This document shows positions 16,915 through 25,480 of a stretch of 64,000 bases of DNA, one piece after another. Within the stretch, counting starts at the first letter, position 1, and each line of letters opens with the position of its first letter. A model generated the notes under the pieces. It was given only the letters and a program-made list of their open reading frames with translations. It did not search any database and was not told the origin of the DNA. This DNA is from Bacteroidetes bacterium UBA1947 (GTDB taxonomy: Bacteria; Bacteroidota; Bacteroidia; Chitinophagales; Chitinophagaceae): contig DDET01000063.1 in assembly GCA_002336915.1 (NCBI GenBank), forward strand, positions 1 to 64,000, written 5' to 3'. The position numbers and the translations under genes were made by a program.

Positions 16915-18933
16915 ATGAGGAAAAACTACTTTTTAGCATCTTTACTGTTATCATTTATTTTTTGTGTGCAGCTTGGTCAGGCGCAGGTAACCTACAGATT
17001 TACTGCACTGGGTGGAACCTATACTACATTAACGGGCGCCACTGCTGTTGGTCTTATTGGTAATACCAACGACGGCTACAATGGTTTCATCAACATCGGC
17101 TTCAACTTTTATTATAATGGTGCTGCTACTGCCACTACATCAGTGGGCGTTAGCACAAATGGTTTTTTAACGCTGAATGGTTTCCTCAATAATTCTACAC
17201 CAACCAACAATCTGACAAGTGGCCTTAACGGTCGCAGGCCGGTGATAGCGCCCTTGTGGGACGACATCTCCGCTACATCCGGGCTTAGCTACCTCACTTC
17301 AGGTGTAGCGCCGAACAGGGTATTCACCATGCAGTGGAGAAACATTCACTGGAACCAGGCTTATGTACCGATCGCCGGTTCTTTCCAGGTGAAGCTTTAT
17401 GAAACATCTAACTTCATCGATTTCCAATACGATTCAACAGGAACCACACAAAATGCAACTGCTTCAATAGGCCTTACAGAAACCGCCACTGGCTCGGGTA
17501 GTTTTGTGTCGCTTCAAAATACCAGCAATGCGCCTACGACAAGTACGACAACAGAAACAACCAACCTGAGTACGATGATGCACCCCGGCCAGATATATCG
17601 CTGGAGCTATGCACCAACCATATCAGGCACGCCCGGCGCATGCATAGGCCAGACTATTACACTTACTGCAACAGGTATAGCAGGTGCTACTTTCACATGG
17701 ACCGGTCCAAACATCGTTCCAACTACAGGGCCTTCACTTACCTTAACGAATGTTACACTTGCTGATGCCGGTACTTACTATCTTACCCAAACAATTGGCG
17801 GTATTGAATCTGCTGCCGATTCTGTTCTTGTTGTCGTAGGGCTTCCACAGGGTGCACCGATAGCTACGGCTAATACACCAATATGCAGCGGGCAGACCCT
17901 CAATTTCGGTGTAAGCAATTTCAGCCCCAGCTTCACTTATTCATGGACGGGGCCTAATGCATTTGCTTCACCACTTGCCAGCCCAAGCATACCTAATGTG
18001 GCGGTAACTGATGCAGGCGATTATATTGTTACTGCACTCGCTTTCAACGGTTGCAGCGAAAATGATACGATACATGTGGATGTTACACAAACCGACACCG
18101 CAAATATTGACATTTCTGTTTCGCCCAACGATACTATATGTGTTGGCGATGATGCTGAATTTACTTCTGCCATCACCAATGGTGGGGCAGGTCCTCAATA
18201 TCAATGGGTGAGGAACAGTTATTGGGTATTCGGCGCTACAGACAGTTTCTGGGGCTCTAATGCACTGGTGAATTTCGATACCATCTATTGTATTCTTACC
18301 AGCAATAAAACTTGCGTAGCCAACCCTGTAGATACCAGTAACAGCATAGTGATATCGCTTGCCAGTTACCTGGTACCATCAGTAACGCTCACAGCTTCTG
18401 TGAACACACAGCTGCCGGGTCAGCCTATTGACTTTACTGCGGTTGCAATAAATGCAGGTGTTAATCCAACCTATAGCTGGTATAAGAACGGTATATTGAT
18501 GCCTGCGGTGACAGGTACTACCTATACGGGCTATAACCTTACTATGAACGACCAGGTAAAAGTAGTTCTGCATAGCGGCTTTACATGTGCCATAATTGAT
18601 ACCGCTACCGACTTCTGGGGCAATCCGAACATAGTGATACCAACCAATGTTGTTTCAGCGAGCAACAGTAACAATATCGATCTGTATCCTAATCCTAACA
18701 ATGGTGCCTTCGTAGTGTCCAGAAATGCTGCTGCAATTGCTAACGGTACTGAAGTAACTGCAGAAATAATTAACGCGATAGGCCAGGTAGTATACACAGG
18801 TAATGCTACAGTGACTAATGGTAAGTTCAGCAAAGAGGTAACACTTGATGCCAACCTTCCTGCAGGCATCTACATACTGCGTATCAATGCAGGTGGTACA
18901 AACAGCACGCTTCGCGTTACCATTAATAAGTAA
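16915..18933 (+). CDS. T9SS adhesin-like protein sharing the tail of its upstream neighbour
   Basis: A 672-residue exported protein. The signal peptide covers about residues 1-23 (ending GQAQ). The N-terminal domain (about 24-235) has the pattern of a Bacteroidota lectin-like sandwich (YRFTALGGTYTTLTG, then GFNFYYNG and VGVSTNGFLTLNG). Two Ig/PKD-like units follow (about 238-395). A 270-residue tail closely matches the upstream protein: DTICVGD, then GATDSFWGS, PVDTSNS, LPGQPIDFTA, NDQVKVVLHS and FWGNPN. The T9SS sorting domain is at about 585-672 (LYPNPNNGAFVV ... LRVTINK). Probably surface-exposed; no catalytic residues are recognisable. Confidence 0.85.
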   Translation: MRKNYFLASLLLSFIFCVQLGQAQVTYRFTALGGTYTTLTGATAVGLIGNTNDGYNGFINIGFNFYYNGAATATTSVGVSTNGFLTLNGFLNNSTPTNNLTSGLNGRRPVIAPLWDDISATSGLSYLTSGVAPNRVFTMQWRNIHWNQAYVPIAGSFQVKLYETSNFIDFQYDSTGTTQNATASIGLTETATGSGSFVSLQNTSNAPTTSTTTETTNLSTMMHPGQIYRWSYAPTISGTPGACIGQTITLTATGIAGATFTWTGPNIVPTTGPSLTLTNVTLADAGTYYLTQTIGGIESAADSVLVVVGLPQGAPIATANTPICSGQTLNFGVSNFSPSFTYSWTGPNAFASPLASPSIPNVAVTDAGDYIVTALAFNGCSENDTIHVDVTQTDTANIDISVSPNDTICVGDDAEFTSAITNGGAGPQYQWVRNSYWVFGATDSFWGSNALVNFDTIYCILTSNKTCVANPVDTSNSIVISLASYLVPSVTLTASVNTQLPGQPIDFTAVAINAGVNPTYSWYKNGILMPAVTGTTYTGYNLTMNDQVKVVLHSGFTCAIIDTATDFWGNPNIVIPTNVVSASNSNNIDLYPNPNNGAFVVSRNAAAIANGTEVTAEIINAIGQVVYTGNATVTNGKFSKEVTLDANLPAGIYILRINAGGTNSTLRVTINK

Positions 18934-18954
18934 TTTTTAAACTTCTTCATATCC

Positions 18955-18983
18955 AATGCCCCGCTGTTGCGGGGCATTTTTTT
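18955..18983 (+). terminator. Terminator after the second adhesin gene
   Basis: Stem TGCCCCGC / GCGGGGCA with a short loop and T7 on the plus strand, about 20 bp past the stop codon. Confidence 0.88.
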
Positions 18984-19354
18984 GTACCACTCCCCCCTTG
19001 TGTGGAAGCCCTGTGCCTGGTTGGAAGGGGGCTAGGGGGATGTCCGTTCGCCGACAGTTTCCCCCCGTTGGCGCATTTTGGCGCGTAGGTATGTGCAGCG
19101 CCAACTTGTGTCTATGTATAGTCAGCGGTTTGCAACCGGAATTCCCCCTCCCTAAGCTCAATCAAGGTTTACTCTTCGCCCATTGAGTCTTTCTTTAGAG
19201 GACTCAATGCCTCGCGCCCGGCACCAAAAATGTGGATATCAAAATTTGGAACAGCCCATCCCCGGATCGTACCTTGCACCCGGAAAAGGAATTTATCACA
19301 AACTGTGAGATTATTTTTTCAAAATTTTAAGACATCAACTCAATACCGGCAAGC
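18984..19354. other. Non-coding stretch with two inverted repeats
   Basis: I see no credible gene here. A C/G-homopolymer-rich part (18990-19070) resembles degenerate Bacteroidota intergenic palindromes. GTTGGCGC (19067-19074) and GCGCCAAC (19098-19105) form an 8-bp inverted repeat. CATTGAGTC (19181-19189) and GACTCAATG (19201-19209) form a perfect 9-bp hairpin with an 11-nt loop and no T-tract. The function is unknown. Confidence 0.5.
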
Positions 19355-19372
19355 CTTTCAGGGATTTTTACC

Positions 19373-19475
19373 GGACACTTGGGGACACTTCGGGGACATT
19401 TCCAGCCACTTGGGGGACATAAACTGGACACTTCAGGGACATTTCCGGACACTTGAGGGACACTTCGGGACACTT
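19373..19475 (+). repeat. Tandem array of about 11-bp units, type GGGACACTTCG
   Basis: At least seven copies or near-copies of a GGGACACTT core follow each other with a spacing of 10-12 bp, with two places where a unit is interrupted. The period is close to one turn of B-DNA. It lies upstream of argS and downstream of the adhesin genes. A second, related array follows directly. Confidence 0.75.
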
Positions 19476-19500
19476 AAAAAAAATACCAAACCAACCCTCC

Positions 19501-19607
19501 GGGGAAGCTTGGAGAATCTTGAGAGAAGCTTGGGGAACCTTCAGGGAACTTTAGGGAACCTTCAGGGAACCTTCAGGGAAGTTTGAAGGAAGCTTGGGGA
19601 ACCTTGA
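19501..19607 (+). repeat. Tandem array of about 11-bp units, type GGGAACCTTCA
   Basis: Ten or so units of GGGAA(C/G)(C/T)TT plus two variable bases, spaced 10-11 bp. Three units carry AAGCTT. The units resemble those of the preceding array (GGGA + CTT core) but with AAC in place of ACA. Since 11 is not a multiple of three, the array looks like a DNA-level repeat rather than a coding one. Confidence 0.75.
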
Positions 19608-19655
19608 AAGGTCTGCGAAATACAAAAGCCCTTCAGGGGTTTGGGGCTTTTAAGC

Positions 19656-19663
19656 TATTTTTG
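19656..19663 (+). promoter_or_regulatory. -7 box of the argS promoter
   Basis: TATTTTTG matches TAnnTTTG exactly, 20 bp before the argS start codon and about 50 bp after the last 11-bp repeat. No -33 element at the usual distance. Confidence 0.5.
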
Positions 19664-19682
19664 CACAAAATAAGACCGGTAA

Positions 19683-21482
19683 ATGACGCTTGCAGCACAA
19701 ATAAGAATGGCCACCGAGGATGCACTGAAGCATCTGTACCCCGGTGTCGAGATACCAGTTTCATCCATCAATGTCAACCAGGTAAAGCCTGAGTTTACGG
19801 GTGACTATACAGTGGTACTATTCCCCTTTGTAAAGCTGCTGCGACAAAAGCCGGATGAATTAGGACAGCAACTGGGTAATTATCTTGTAGAGAAGACAGG
19901 TTTATTTTCTGGCTTTGAGATAGTGAGTGGCTTCCTCAATCTTACCGTTAAGGATAGTTACTGGATCAACTTTTTGCTAAACCAGTTCAACAATCCGCAC
20001 TACGGCGAAAAGCCCAAGCACGACAGGCGCATAATGGTGGAGTACTCTTCACCTAATACCAATAAGCCATTGCACTTCGGCCATCTGCGGAATATATTCC
20101 TGGGCTATGGTATGGCCGAGATACTGAAGGCCAATGGCAACCAGGTAGTTAAGGCAAATCTCATCAACGACAGGGGCATCCATATATGCAAGTCCATGAT
20201 AGCATGGCAGCGCTATGCAGATGGCGATACCCCTGAACGGACAGGTGTAAAAGGTGATCACCTGGTAGGTGAGTACTACGTAAAATTCAACAATGCGTAT
20301 AAAGAAGAAGTGCAGAAGCTGGTAGCGGAAGGCATGGATGAAGCTACTGCTGAAAAGGAAGCCCCAATAATGAAAGAGGCGCAGGAAATGCTGCGTCAAT
20401 GGGAAGCAGGCGATCACGAAACACGCAGCCTTTGGGAGATGATGAATGGCTGGGTATACAAAGGCTTTGATGTCTCTTACAGGAAGCTGGGTGTGGATTT
20501 CGATAAAGTTTACCACGAAAGCGACACTTACCTCTTGGGTAAGACCATAGTAGAGCAGGGCCTGCAGAAAGGCGTGCTTTATAAAAAAGAAGATGGCTCC
20601 GTATGGGTAGACCTTACAGACGAAGGTCTCGACCATAAGCTGTTACTGCGTGGCGATGGCACCTCTGTATACATAACGCAGGACCTTGGTACTGCCAAAC
20701 TGAAATACAATGATTATAAGCTCGACCAGTCCGTATACGTGATAGGCGATGAGCAGAACTACCACATGCAGGTGCTGAAGCTGATTTTGAAAAAGCTGGC
20801 TGAGCCTTGCGCTGATGGTATATACCACCTCTCCTACGGTATGGTGGAACTACCGACGGGCCGCATGAAAAGCCGCGAAGGCACCGTAGTAGATGCAGAT
20901 GATATGGTGGCTGAGATGATAGGCCTTGCACAAGAACAGACGGAACAGGCAGGCAAGACAGAAGGCTGCTCACAGGAAGAACTGGAGAAACTATACGAAA
21001 CAATAGGCCTCGGTGCATTAAAGTTCTACCTCCTCCGCGTAGACCCGAAAAAGAAAATGATCTTCGACCCTAAGGAGTCGATAGACCTGCATGGCTTTAC
21101 TGCAACCTTTATACAGTACGCCCATGCGCGTATATGCTCTATACTGCGTAAAGAAAATATGCCCTTGCTCCCCCCCAATAACAAATTCCAGACCTTCTGC
21201 TGCAAAGAGGCAATCTTCCCGGCAGAAAAGAAGTTGGTGCTCACATTGGAGCAATACCCCGAGGTGTTAGAGAGTGCAGCGGCCGAATATAATCCATCAC
21301 TGCTCTGCAACTACTCATTTCTACTCGCGCAACTATTCAACTCATTTTATGATGAGCACAGCATATCGAAAGCTGAGAACGAAGAAAAGAAAGAGCTGCG
21401 CCTGATGCTGATCATCATGACCGCAAAAACACTAAGGCACGCTATGCACCTCCTGGGCATAAGGCTGCCTGAGAAAATGTAA
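19683..21482 (+). CDS. argS: Arginyl-tRNA synthetase
   Basis: Class I aminoacyl-tRNA synthetase charging tRNA-Arg. In the 599 residues the N-terminal Add1 domain runs to about 115. The HIGH-type motif is HFGHLRN near 130-136, after VEYSSPNTNKPL, which is typical of ArgRS. The KMSKS position carries the family variant GRMKSREG near 391-398. The C-terminal DALR anticodon-binding domain starts near 470 (ATFIQYAHARICSILRK) and ends LLGIRLPEKM, a classic ArgRS end in which the final Met is conserved. ATG start at 19683, directly after a promoter and repeat arrays. It converges with asnS. Confidence 0.97.
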   Translation: MTLAAQIRMATEDALKHLYPGVEIPVSSINVNQVKPEFTGDYTVVLFPFVKLLRQKPDELGQQLGNYLVEKTGLFSGFEIVSGFLNLTVKDSYWINFLLNQFNNPHYGEKPKHDRRIMVEYSSPNTNKPLHFGHLRNIFLGYGMAEILKANGNQVVKANLINDRGIHICKSMIAWQRYADGDTPERTGVKGDHLVGEYYVKFNNAYKEEVQKLVAEGMDEATAEKEAPIMKEAQEMLRQWEAGDHETRSLWEMMNGWVYKGFDVSYRKLGVDFDKVYHESDTYLLGKTIVEQGLQKGVLYKKEDGSVWVDLTDEGLDHKLLLRGDGTSVYITQDLGTAKLKYNDYKLDQSVYVIGDEQNYHMQVLKLILKKLAEPCADGIYHLSYGMVELPTGRMKSREGTVVDADDMVAEMIGLAQEQTEQAGKTEGCSQEELEKLYETIGLGALKFYLLRVDPKKKMIFDPKESIDLHGFTATFIQYAHARICSILRKENMPLLPPNNKFQTFCCKEAIFPAEKKLVLTLEQYPEVLESAAAEYNPSLLCNYSFLLAQLFNSFYDEHSISKAENEEKKELRLMLIIMTAKTLRHAMHLLGIRLPEKM

Positions 21483-21502
21483 AAAGAAAAGAATTAAAGA
21501 AT

Positions 21503-21532
21503 AAAAAAACGGCGAACAATTTGTTCGCCGTT
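21503..21532 (-). terminator. Terminator between argS and asnS
   Basis: A perfect stem AACGGCGAACA / TGTTCGCCGTT with a very short loop. On the minus strand it is followed by T7 (the A-tract at 21503-21509), which makes it a strong end for asnS. On the plus strand the T content after the stem is weaker but may suffice for argS. Confidence 0.85.
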
Positions 21533-21540
21533 CTATGTTT

Positions 21541-22974
21541 TTAGAAATCTGCATTTTTAGGAAAACGTGGGAAAGGTATCACATCGCGGATATTGGTCAT
21601 TCCCGTCACGAAGAGTACCATACGTTCAAAGCCCAAACCAAAACCTGCATGTGGCACGGTACCGAAGCGGCGCGTATCAAGGTACCAATACATCTCTTCC
21701 GTAGGTATGTGCATCTCTTCCATGCGCTGAGTAAGTTTATCCAACCGTTCTTCGCGCTGCGATCCGCCTACGATCTCACCAATGCCCGGGGCAAGAATAT
21801 CCATAGCTGCTACGGTCTTGCCATCGTCGTTCTGGCGCATATAGAAGGCCTTGATGTCCTTTGGATAACCTGTAACAATTACCGGCTTCTTAAAATGCTT
21901 TTCCACCAGGTAGCGCTCATGCTCGCTCTGCATATCTATGCCCCATTTCACCTCGTACTGGAATTTCTTTTTCTTATAGGCAGGCGAGTCCATCAGTATG
22001 TCTATTGCCTCGGTATAAGTGATACGCTCGAACCTGTTGTTCAATACAAACTCCAGCTTATCGATAAGCCCCATTTCGCTACGCTCGTTCTGTGGCTTCT
22101 GCTTTTCCTCATCTTCCAGGCGCTGCGCCAGGAATTCAAGATCCTCACGGTTGTTGTCCAGAGCATACTTGATAATATACTGGATGAACTCTTCCGCAAG
22201 GTCCATATTGTCAACTATGTCATTGAAGGCAACCTCGGGTTCTATCATCCAGAACTCAGCAAGGTGGCGGGGTGTATTGGAGTTCTCCGCCCTGAAGGTG
22301 GGCCCGAAGGTATATACTTCGCTAAAGGCCATAGCCCCCAGCTCAGCTTCCAGCTGACCGCTCACAGTAAGGTTAGTACTGCGGCCGAAGAAGTCTTCTT
22401 TATAGTTTATGGTGCCATCCTCGTTCCGTGGTGGATTGTCAAAGGGTAGGGTAGTGACGCGAAACATTTCCCCTGCTCCCTCCGCATCCGATGCGGTAAC
22501 TATGGGTGTATGCAGGTAGACAAAGCCCTTATCATTAAAGAACTTGTGTATGGCATAGGCCAGTGTATGGCGCACACGGAATACCGCGCCAAATGTATTG
22601 GTACGGAAACGCAGGTGCGCTATCTCGCGCAGGTACTCCAGGCTTGGGCGGTTCTTAAGCTGCAAAGGGAACTCCTCTGCATTACAAACGCCCAGCAGTT
22701 CTATGGACTCTGCTTTTATCTCTACTTTCTGCCCCTTGCCCTGCGATGCCACTACAGTACCATTCACGCTCAGCGATGCACCTACAGTTATATTACGCAA
22801 CAGGCTCTCACCTGCATTTTCAAAATCAAGCACTACCTGTATATTGCCCATGCAGGAACCGTCATTAAGGGCTATGAACTGGTTGTTCCGGAATGAGCGA
22901 ACCCATCCTTTCACGTTTACCTTGTAGTCGCTGTCTTCGCGCTGCAATATCTCTTTGATCTTTGTACGTGCCAT
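21541..22974 (-). CDS. asnS: Asparaginyl-tRNA synthetase
   Basis: Class II aminoacyl-tRNA synthetase charging tRNA-Asn. The 477 residues begin with an OB-fold anticodon-binding domain (about 15-105, VNVKGWVRSFRNNQFIALND). Class II motif 2 reads FRAENSNTPRHLAEFWMIEPE in the core. Motif 3 is at the C-terminus (GLGFERMVLFVTGMTNIRDV, then PFPRFPKNADF). The asparagine-specific family is indicated by NTPRHLAEFWM and the PRFPKNADF end, which differ from AspRS. It probably forms an operon with ppa upstream (31-bp gap). Confidence 0.97.
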   Translation of the reverse strand: MARTKIKEILQREDSDYKVNVKGWVRSFRNNQFIALNDGSCMGNIQVVLDFENAGESLLRNITVGASLSVNGTVVASQGKGQKVEIKAESIELLGVCNAEEFPLQLKNRPSLEYLREIAHLRFRTNTFGAVFRVRHTLAYAIHKFFNDKGFVYLHTPIVTASDAEGAGEMFRVTTLPFDNPPRNEDGTINYKEDFFGRSTNLTVSGQLEAELGAMAFSEVYTFGPTFRAENSNTPRHLAEFWMIEPEVAFNDIVDNMDLAEEFIQYIIKYALDNNREDLEFLAQRLEDEEKQKPQNERSEMGLIDKLEFVLNNRFERITYTEAIDILMDSPAYKKKKFQYEVKWGIDMQSEHERYLVEKHFKKPVIVTGYPKDIKAFYMRQNDDGKTVAAMDILAPGIGEIVGGSQREERLDKLTQRMEEMHIPTEEMYWYLDTRRFGTVPHAGFGLGFERMVLFVTGMTNIRDVIPFPRFPKNADF

Positions 22975-23005
22975 TTTATTGCAATTGTATATTTTACATA
23001 GGAAC

Positions 23006-23548
23006 TTATGCCTGGGTCCCGAATTTTATTTTATAGTCGTTAATGCTGTGCTGTAGTATCTTCTTTGCCAGCCTAGCGCCGAGGAATTCTTCGATCTTAA
23101 CTACCTTATTCTCCAGCTTCTTGTACTCCTCGAAAAAGTGCCTCAGCTCCTCAATAAAGTGTGAAGATAATTCACTGATGTCATTTACGTGCGCTACGCT
23201 CATGTCATTGGCACAAACGGCTATCAGTTTGTCATCAGCCTCCCCTTGGTCCAGCATGCGCATTACACCTATTATCTTGGCCTCTACGAGGCAAAGCGGC
23301 TGCATCTCTATCTGCGACAGCACCAGTATATCCAGCGGGTCCTTATCGTCACAATAGGTACGGGGAATAAAGCCATAGTTGGCGGGGTAGTATACCGAAG
23401 AGTACAGTACCCTGTCCAGCTTTAACATGCCTGTTTCCTTGTCCAGCTCATATTTTGCCCTTGAGTTCTTCGGTATCTCTATTACCGCAGTCACCACATC
23501 GGGAACATTTTCACCATAACTTACCGAATGCCAGGGGTTAAAAGCCAT
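23006..23548 (-). CDS. ppa: Inorganic pyrophosphatase (soluble, family I)
   Basis: Hydrolyses pyrophosphate made in biosynthesis and aminoacylation, which suits its place directly upstream of asnS. The signature DKDPLDILVL carries three of the metal-binding aspartates. Other family features are ENVPDVVTAVIEIPKNSRAK and YPANYGFIPRTYCDD. The start chosen is the ATG at 23548 (MAFNPWHSVSYG). A longer frame opens at 23572, but that codon falls within the -7 box at 23570-23577, so it cannot be in the mRNA from that promoter. With this start the protein has 180 residues, a usual family length. A membrane pyrophosphatase gene also occurs in the window (32189-34393). Confidence 0.95.
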   Translation of the reverse strand: MAFNPWHSVSYGENVPDVVTAVIEIPKNSRAKYELDKETGMLKLDRVLYSSVYYPANYGFIPRTYCDDKDPLDILVLSQIEMQPLCLVEAKIIGVMRMLDQGEADDKLIAVCANDMSVAHVNDISELSSHFIEELRHFFEEYKKLENKVVKIEEFLGARLAKKILQHSINDYKIKFGTQA

Positions 23549-23569
23549 AATTTTGTCATATTTTGGCTG

Positions 23570-23577
23570 CAAAGGTA
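23570..23577 (-). promoter_or_regulatory. -7 box of the ppa-asnS promoter
   Basis: On the minus strand TACCTTTG fits TAnnTTTG exactly. The implied transcription start lies some 7 bases downstream, leaving a short leader before the ATG at 23548. It helps decide the ppa start codon. Confidence 0.6.
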
Positions 23578-23730
23578 AATGTTAAAAAGGCTTGCCCGGC
23601 TCCCTTTTTTAAGAAAATGCAATAATTTGTACGGCCAAGCGTTATGCAGGTATGATTTTGGTATGGGGAGCATCGTAAACTGCTCAGAAATAAGCAACTA
23701 TTAACTTTGGAAGATTTTTTTTATGCTCAA

Positions 23731-23760
23731 TTGTTTTTTTGCAGCGTAAATATATCTTTG
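23731..23760 (+). promoter_or_regulatory. Promoter of the exbB-exbD-exbD-tonB operon
   Basis: TTG (23731-23733, in ATTG) followed by a 19-bp spacer and TATCTTTG (23753-23760) is an excellent match to the Bacteroidota housekeeping promoter (TTTG-N19-TAnnTTTG). The leader to the exbB ATG at 23824 is about 55 nt. Confidence 0.7.
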
Positions 23761-23823
23761 CAGGCACGCTAAATGCATTTTCAGGAATTATAACAACAAT
23801 CAAACAAAACAAAAAACAGTATT

Positions 23824-24663
23824 ATGGCAGATGTAAAAACAGCCGCAGCAAAACCATCGGGCAACCAGGCTGGTAAACCAAAGAATGCGAATAATTTCAT
23901 GGTCAACTTAATAGTGGTTGCATCATGCCTCATAGTAGGATACATTGTTTGGAAGTTTGTATTAGGTAGTCCTTCAAACTTTAGTGATGGAGAAACTCGT
24001 GAAAAGGCAAAAAATGGTATGGGTACCATGTACCAGGGTGGCTTTGTTGTGCCTATCCTGATGGCTACATTGCTTACGCTCCTTTGCTTTGTAATTGAGC
24101 GTTTTATGACCATCTTCAAAGCAAAAGGCAAAGTGAATTCCGCTGAATTCGTTCGTAAAGTACAATACCATCTTGCCAACAAGAACATTGATGCTGCCCT
24201 GTCTGAGTGCGACAAGCAATCGGGCTCTGTAGGCAACGTTATGCGTTCGGGTCTTGTTAAATACCGAGAAATGGTGAATAACAACGAACTGGACACAGAC
24301 CAGAAGGTGCTGAGCATCCAGAAAGAAATAGAAGAAGCTACCGCACTGGAACTGCCCATGCTGGAAAAGAACCTGGTGTTCCTTTCTACTATTGCCTCTT
24401 GCGCTACGCTGTTGGGCCTGTTCGGTACGGTAATGGGGATGATCCGTTCATTTGCCGCCATGGCGCAGGCAGGTGCTCCTGATGCTACTGCCCTTGCAGG
24501 TGGTATCTCTGAAGCCTTGATCAATACCGCCCTCGGTATCAGTACCTCGTTCCTGGCTATCGTAGCGTATAACTTCTTCACTACTATAATTGATGGTATC
24601 ACTTACGGTATTGACGAAAGCGGCTTTACATTGACACAAAGCTTCGCTGCTAACTATAAGTAA
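23824..24663 (+). CDS. exbB: ExbB/TolQ/MotA-type proton channel
   Basis: Inner-membrane proton-channel subunit that energises TonB. The 279 residues include a first membrane helix near 23-46, a second near 74-97 (VVPILMATLLTLLCFVIERF), a cytoplasmic domain, and two C-terminal helices. The helices around 180-205 (LSTIASCATLLGLFGTVMGM) and 233-258 (ALINTALGISTSFLAIVAYN) hold the conserved channel threonines. The extra N-terminal helix and Ala/Lys-rich first 20 residues are common in Bacteroidota ExbB. It is the first gene of an operon with two exbD genes and tonB, preceded by a strong promoter. Confidence 0.93.
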   Translation: MADVKTAAAKPSGNQAGKPKNANNFMVNLIVVASCLIVGYIVWKFVLGSPSNFSDGETREKAKNGMGTMYQGGFVVPILMATLLTLLCFVIERFMTIFKAKGKVNSAEFVRKVQYHLANKNIDAALSECDKQSGSVGNVMRSGLVKYREMVNNNELDTDQKVLSIQKEIEEATALELPMLEKNLVFLSTIASCATLLGLFGTVMGMIRSFAAMAQAGAPDATALAGGISEALINTALGISTSFLAIVAYNFFTTIIDGITYGIDESGFTLTQSFAANYK

Positions 24664-24768
24664 TATATCGGCAGGCCCTGCTAAAAGGCCGCCGATGGAA
24701 ATGTGACATGGTTTGTGGAAAAGAAATGAAATTGAGTCTTATTAGTTAAAAGCAGAGAAAAATTTAAA

Positions 24769-25428
24769 ATGCCACACGCAAAATTACCAAGGAAAAGCAC
24801 CAACATCGACATGACGGCGATGTGTGATGTCGCCTTCCTGCTGCTGACATTCTTCATGCTGGCTACAAAGTTCAAGCCGGATGAGCCGGTAGTGGTAAAA
24901 ACACCTTCGTCTATATCAGAGATACCCATCCCTGATGCAGATATCATGCTCATTACAGTTGACCCGAAAGGCCGTGTATTCTTTTCTATAGATAATAAGC
25001 TGAAACGTAAAGAACTGATCGAGAATATAGATGAGTACAAGAAACTGGGGCTTACGGAAAATGAAAAGATTTCCTTTGCCATCGGTTCTTCTATAGGTGT
25101 TCCGTTCAACCAGCTTAAGTCTTACCTGGCTGCTTCGCCCGAAGATCAGCACAAGTATACGGAAGGCGCCGCTGGCATACCTACGGACACAACTGTAGAC
25201 AGTGAGAATAATGAACTGGCAGCATGGATAAGGAGCGCACGCAACACCAATCCGAAGCTGAGGATATGTATCAAAGCCGATGGCGATGCATCATACCCCA
25301 GCGTAAAGAAGGTGATCAAGACGCTCGAAGGCTGGAAGATATTTAAGTTCAACCTTATTACAGGCCTTAAAGCAATACCTACCGGTTCTGCTGCATGGGA
25401 TCTTGCCAATAAAGGGGCAGCTAAATAA
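24769..25428 (+). CDS. exbD: ExbD-type biopolymer transport protein (first copy)
   Basis: Bitopic partner of ExbB. In the 219 residues a short cytoplasmic N-terminus (KLPRKSTNIDMTAMCDVAF) precedes the single membrane helix, whose start carries the proton-pathway aspartate (D in MCDVAFLLLTFFML). The periplasmic domain is longer than in E. coli ExbD (about 140 residues) and has an insertion of roughly 40 residues between the two halves (region around 105-145). The C-terminal half (ISFAIGSS then LRICIKADGDASYPSVKKVI) has the usual beta-alpha pattern. 105 bp after exbB and 52 bp before the second exbD. Confidence 0.9.
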   Translation: MPHAKLPRKSTNIDMTAMCDVAFLLLTFFMLATKFKPDEPVVVKTPSSISEIPIPDADIMLITVDPKGRVFFSIDNKLKRKELIENIDEYKKLGLTENEKISFAIGSSIGVPFNQLKSYLAASPEDQHKYTEGAAGIPTDTTVDSENNELAAWIRSARNTNPKLRICIKADGDASYPSVKKVIKTLEGWKIFKFNLITGLKAIPTGSAAWDLANKGAAK

Positions 25429-25480
25429 GTTTGAATATTGCAAGACAAAAAATTAGTTTAACTAAAATAAAAGCATTACC

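Noticed and set aside
19230..19586. Open frame of 118 codons across both 11-bp repeat arrays
   Set aside because: Its repeat pattern is a by-product of reading an 11-bp repeat that lacks stop codons. The N-terminal part has no domain, there is no promoter or plausible start context, and the repeat period is not a codon multiple.
21535..22449. 304-codon open frame on the plus strand over asnS
   Set aside because: It lies entirely antisense to a clear asparaginyl-tRNA synthetase gene with full class II motifs; composition is that of a reverse-strand shadow.
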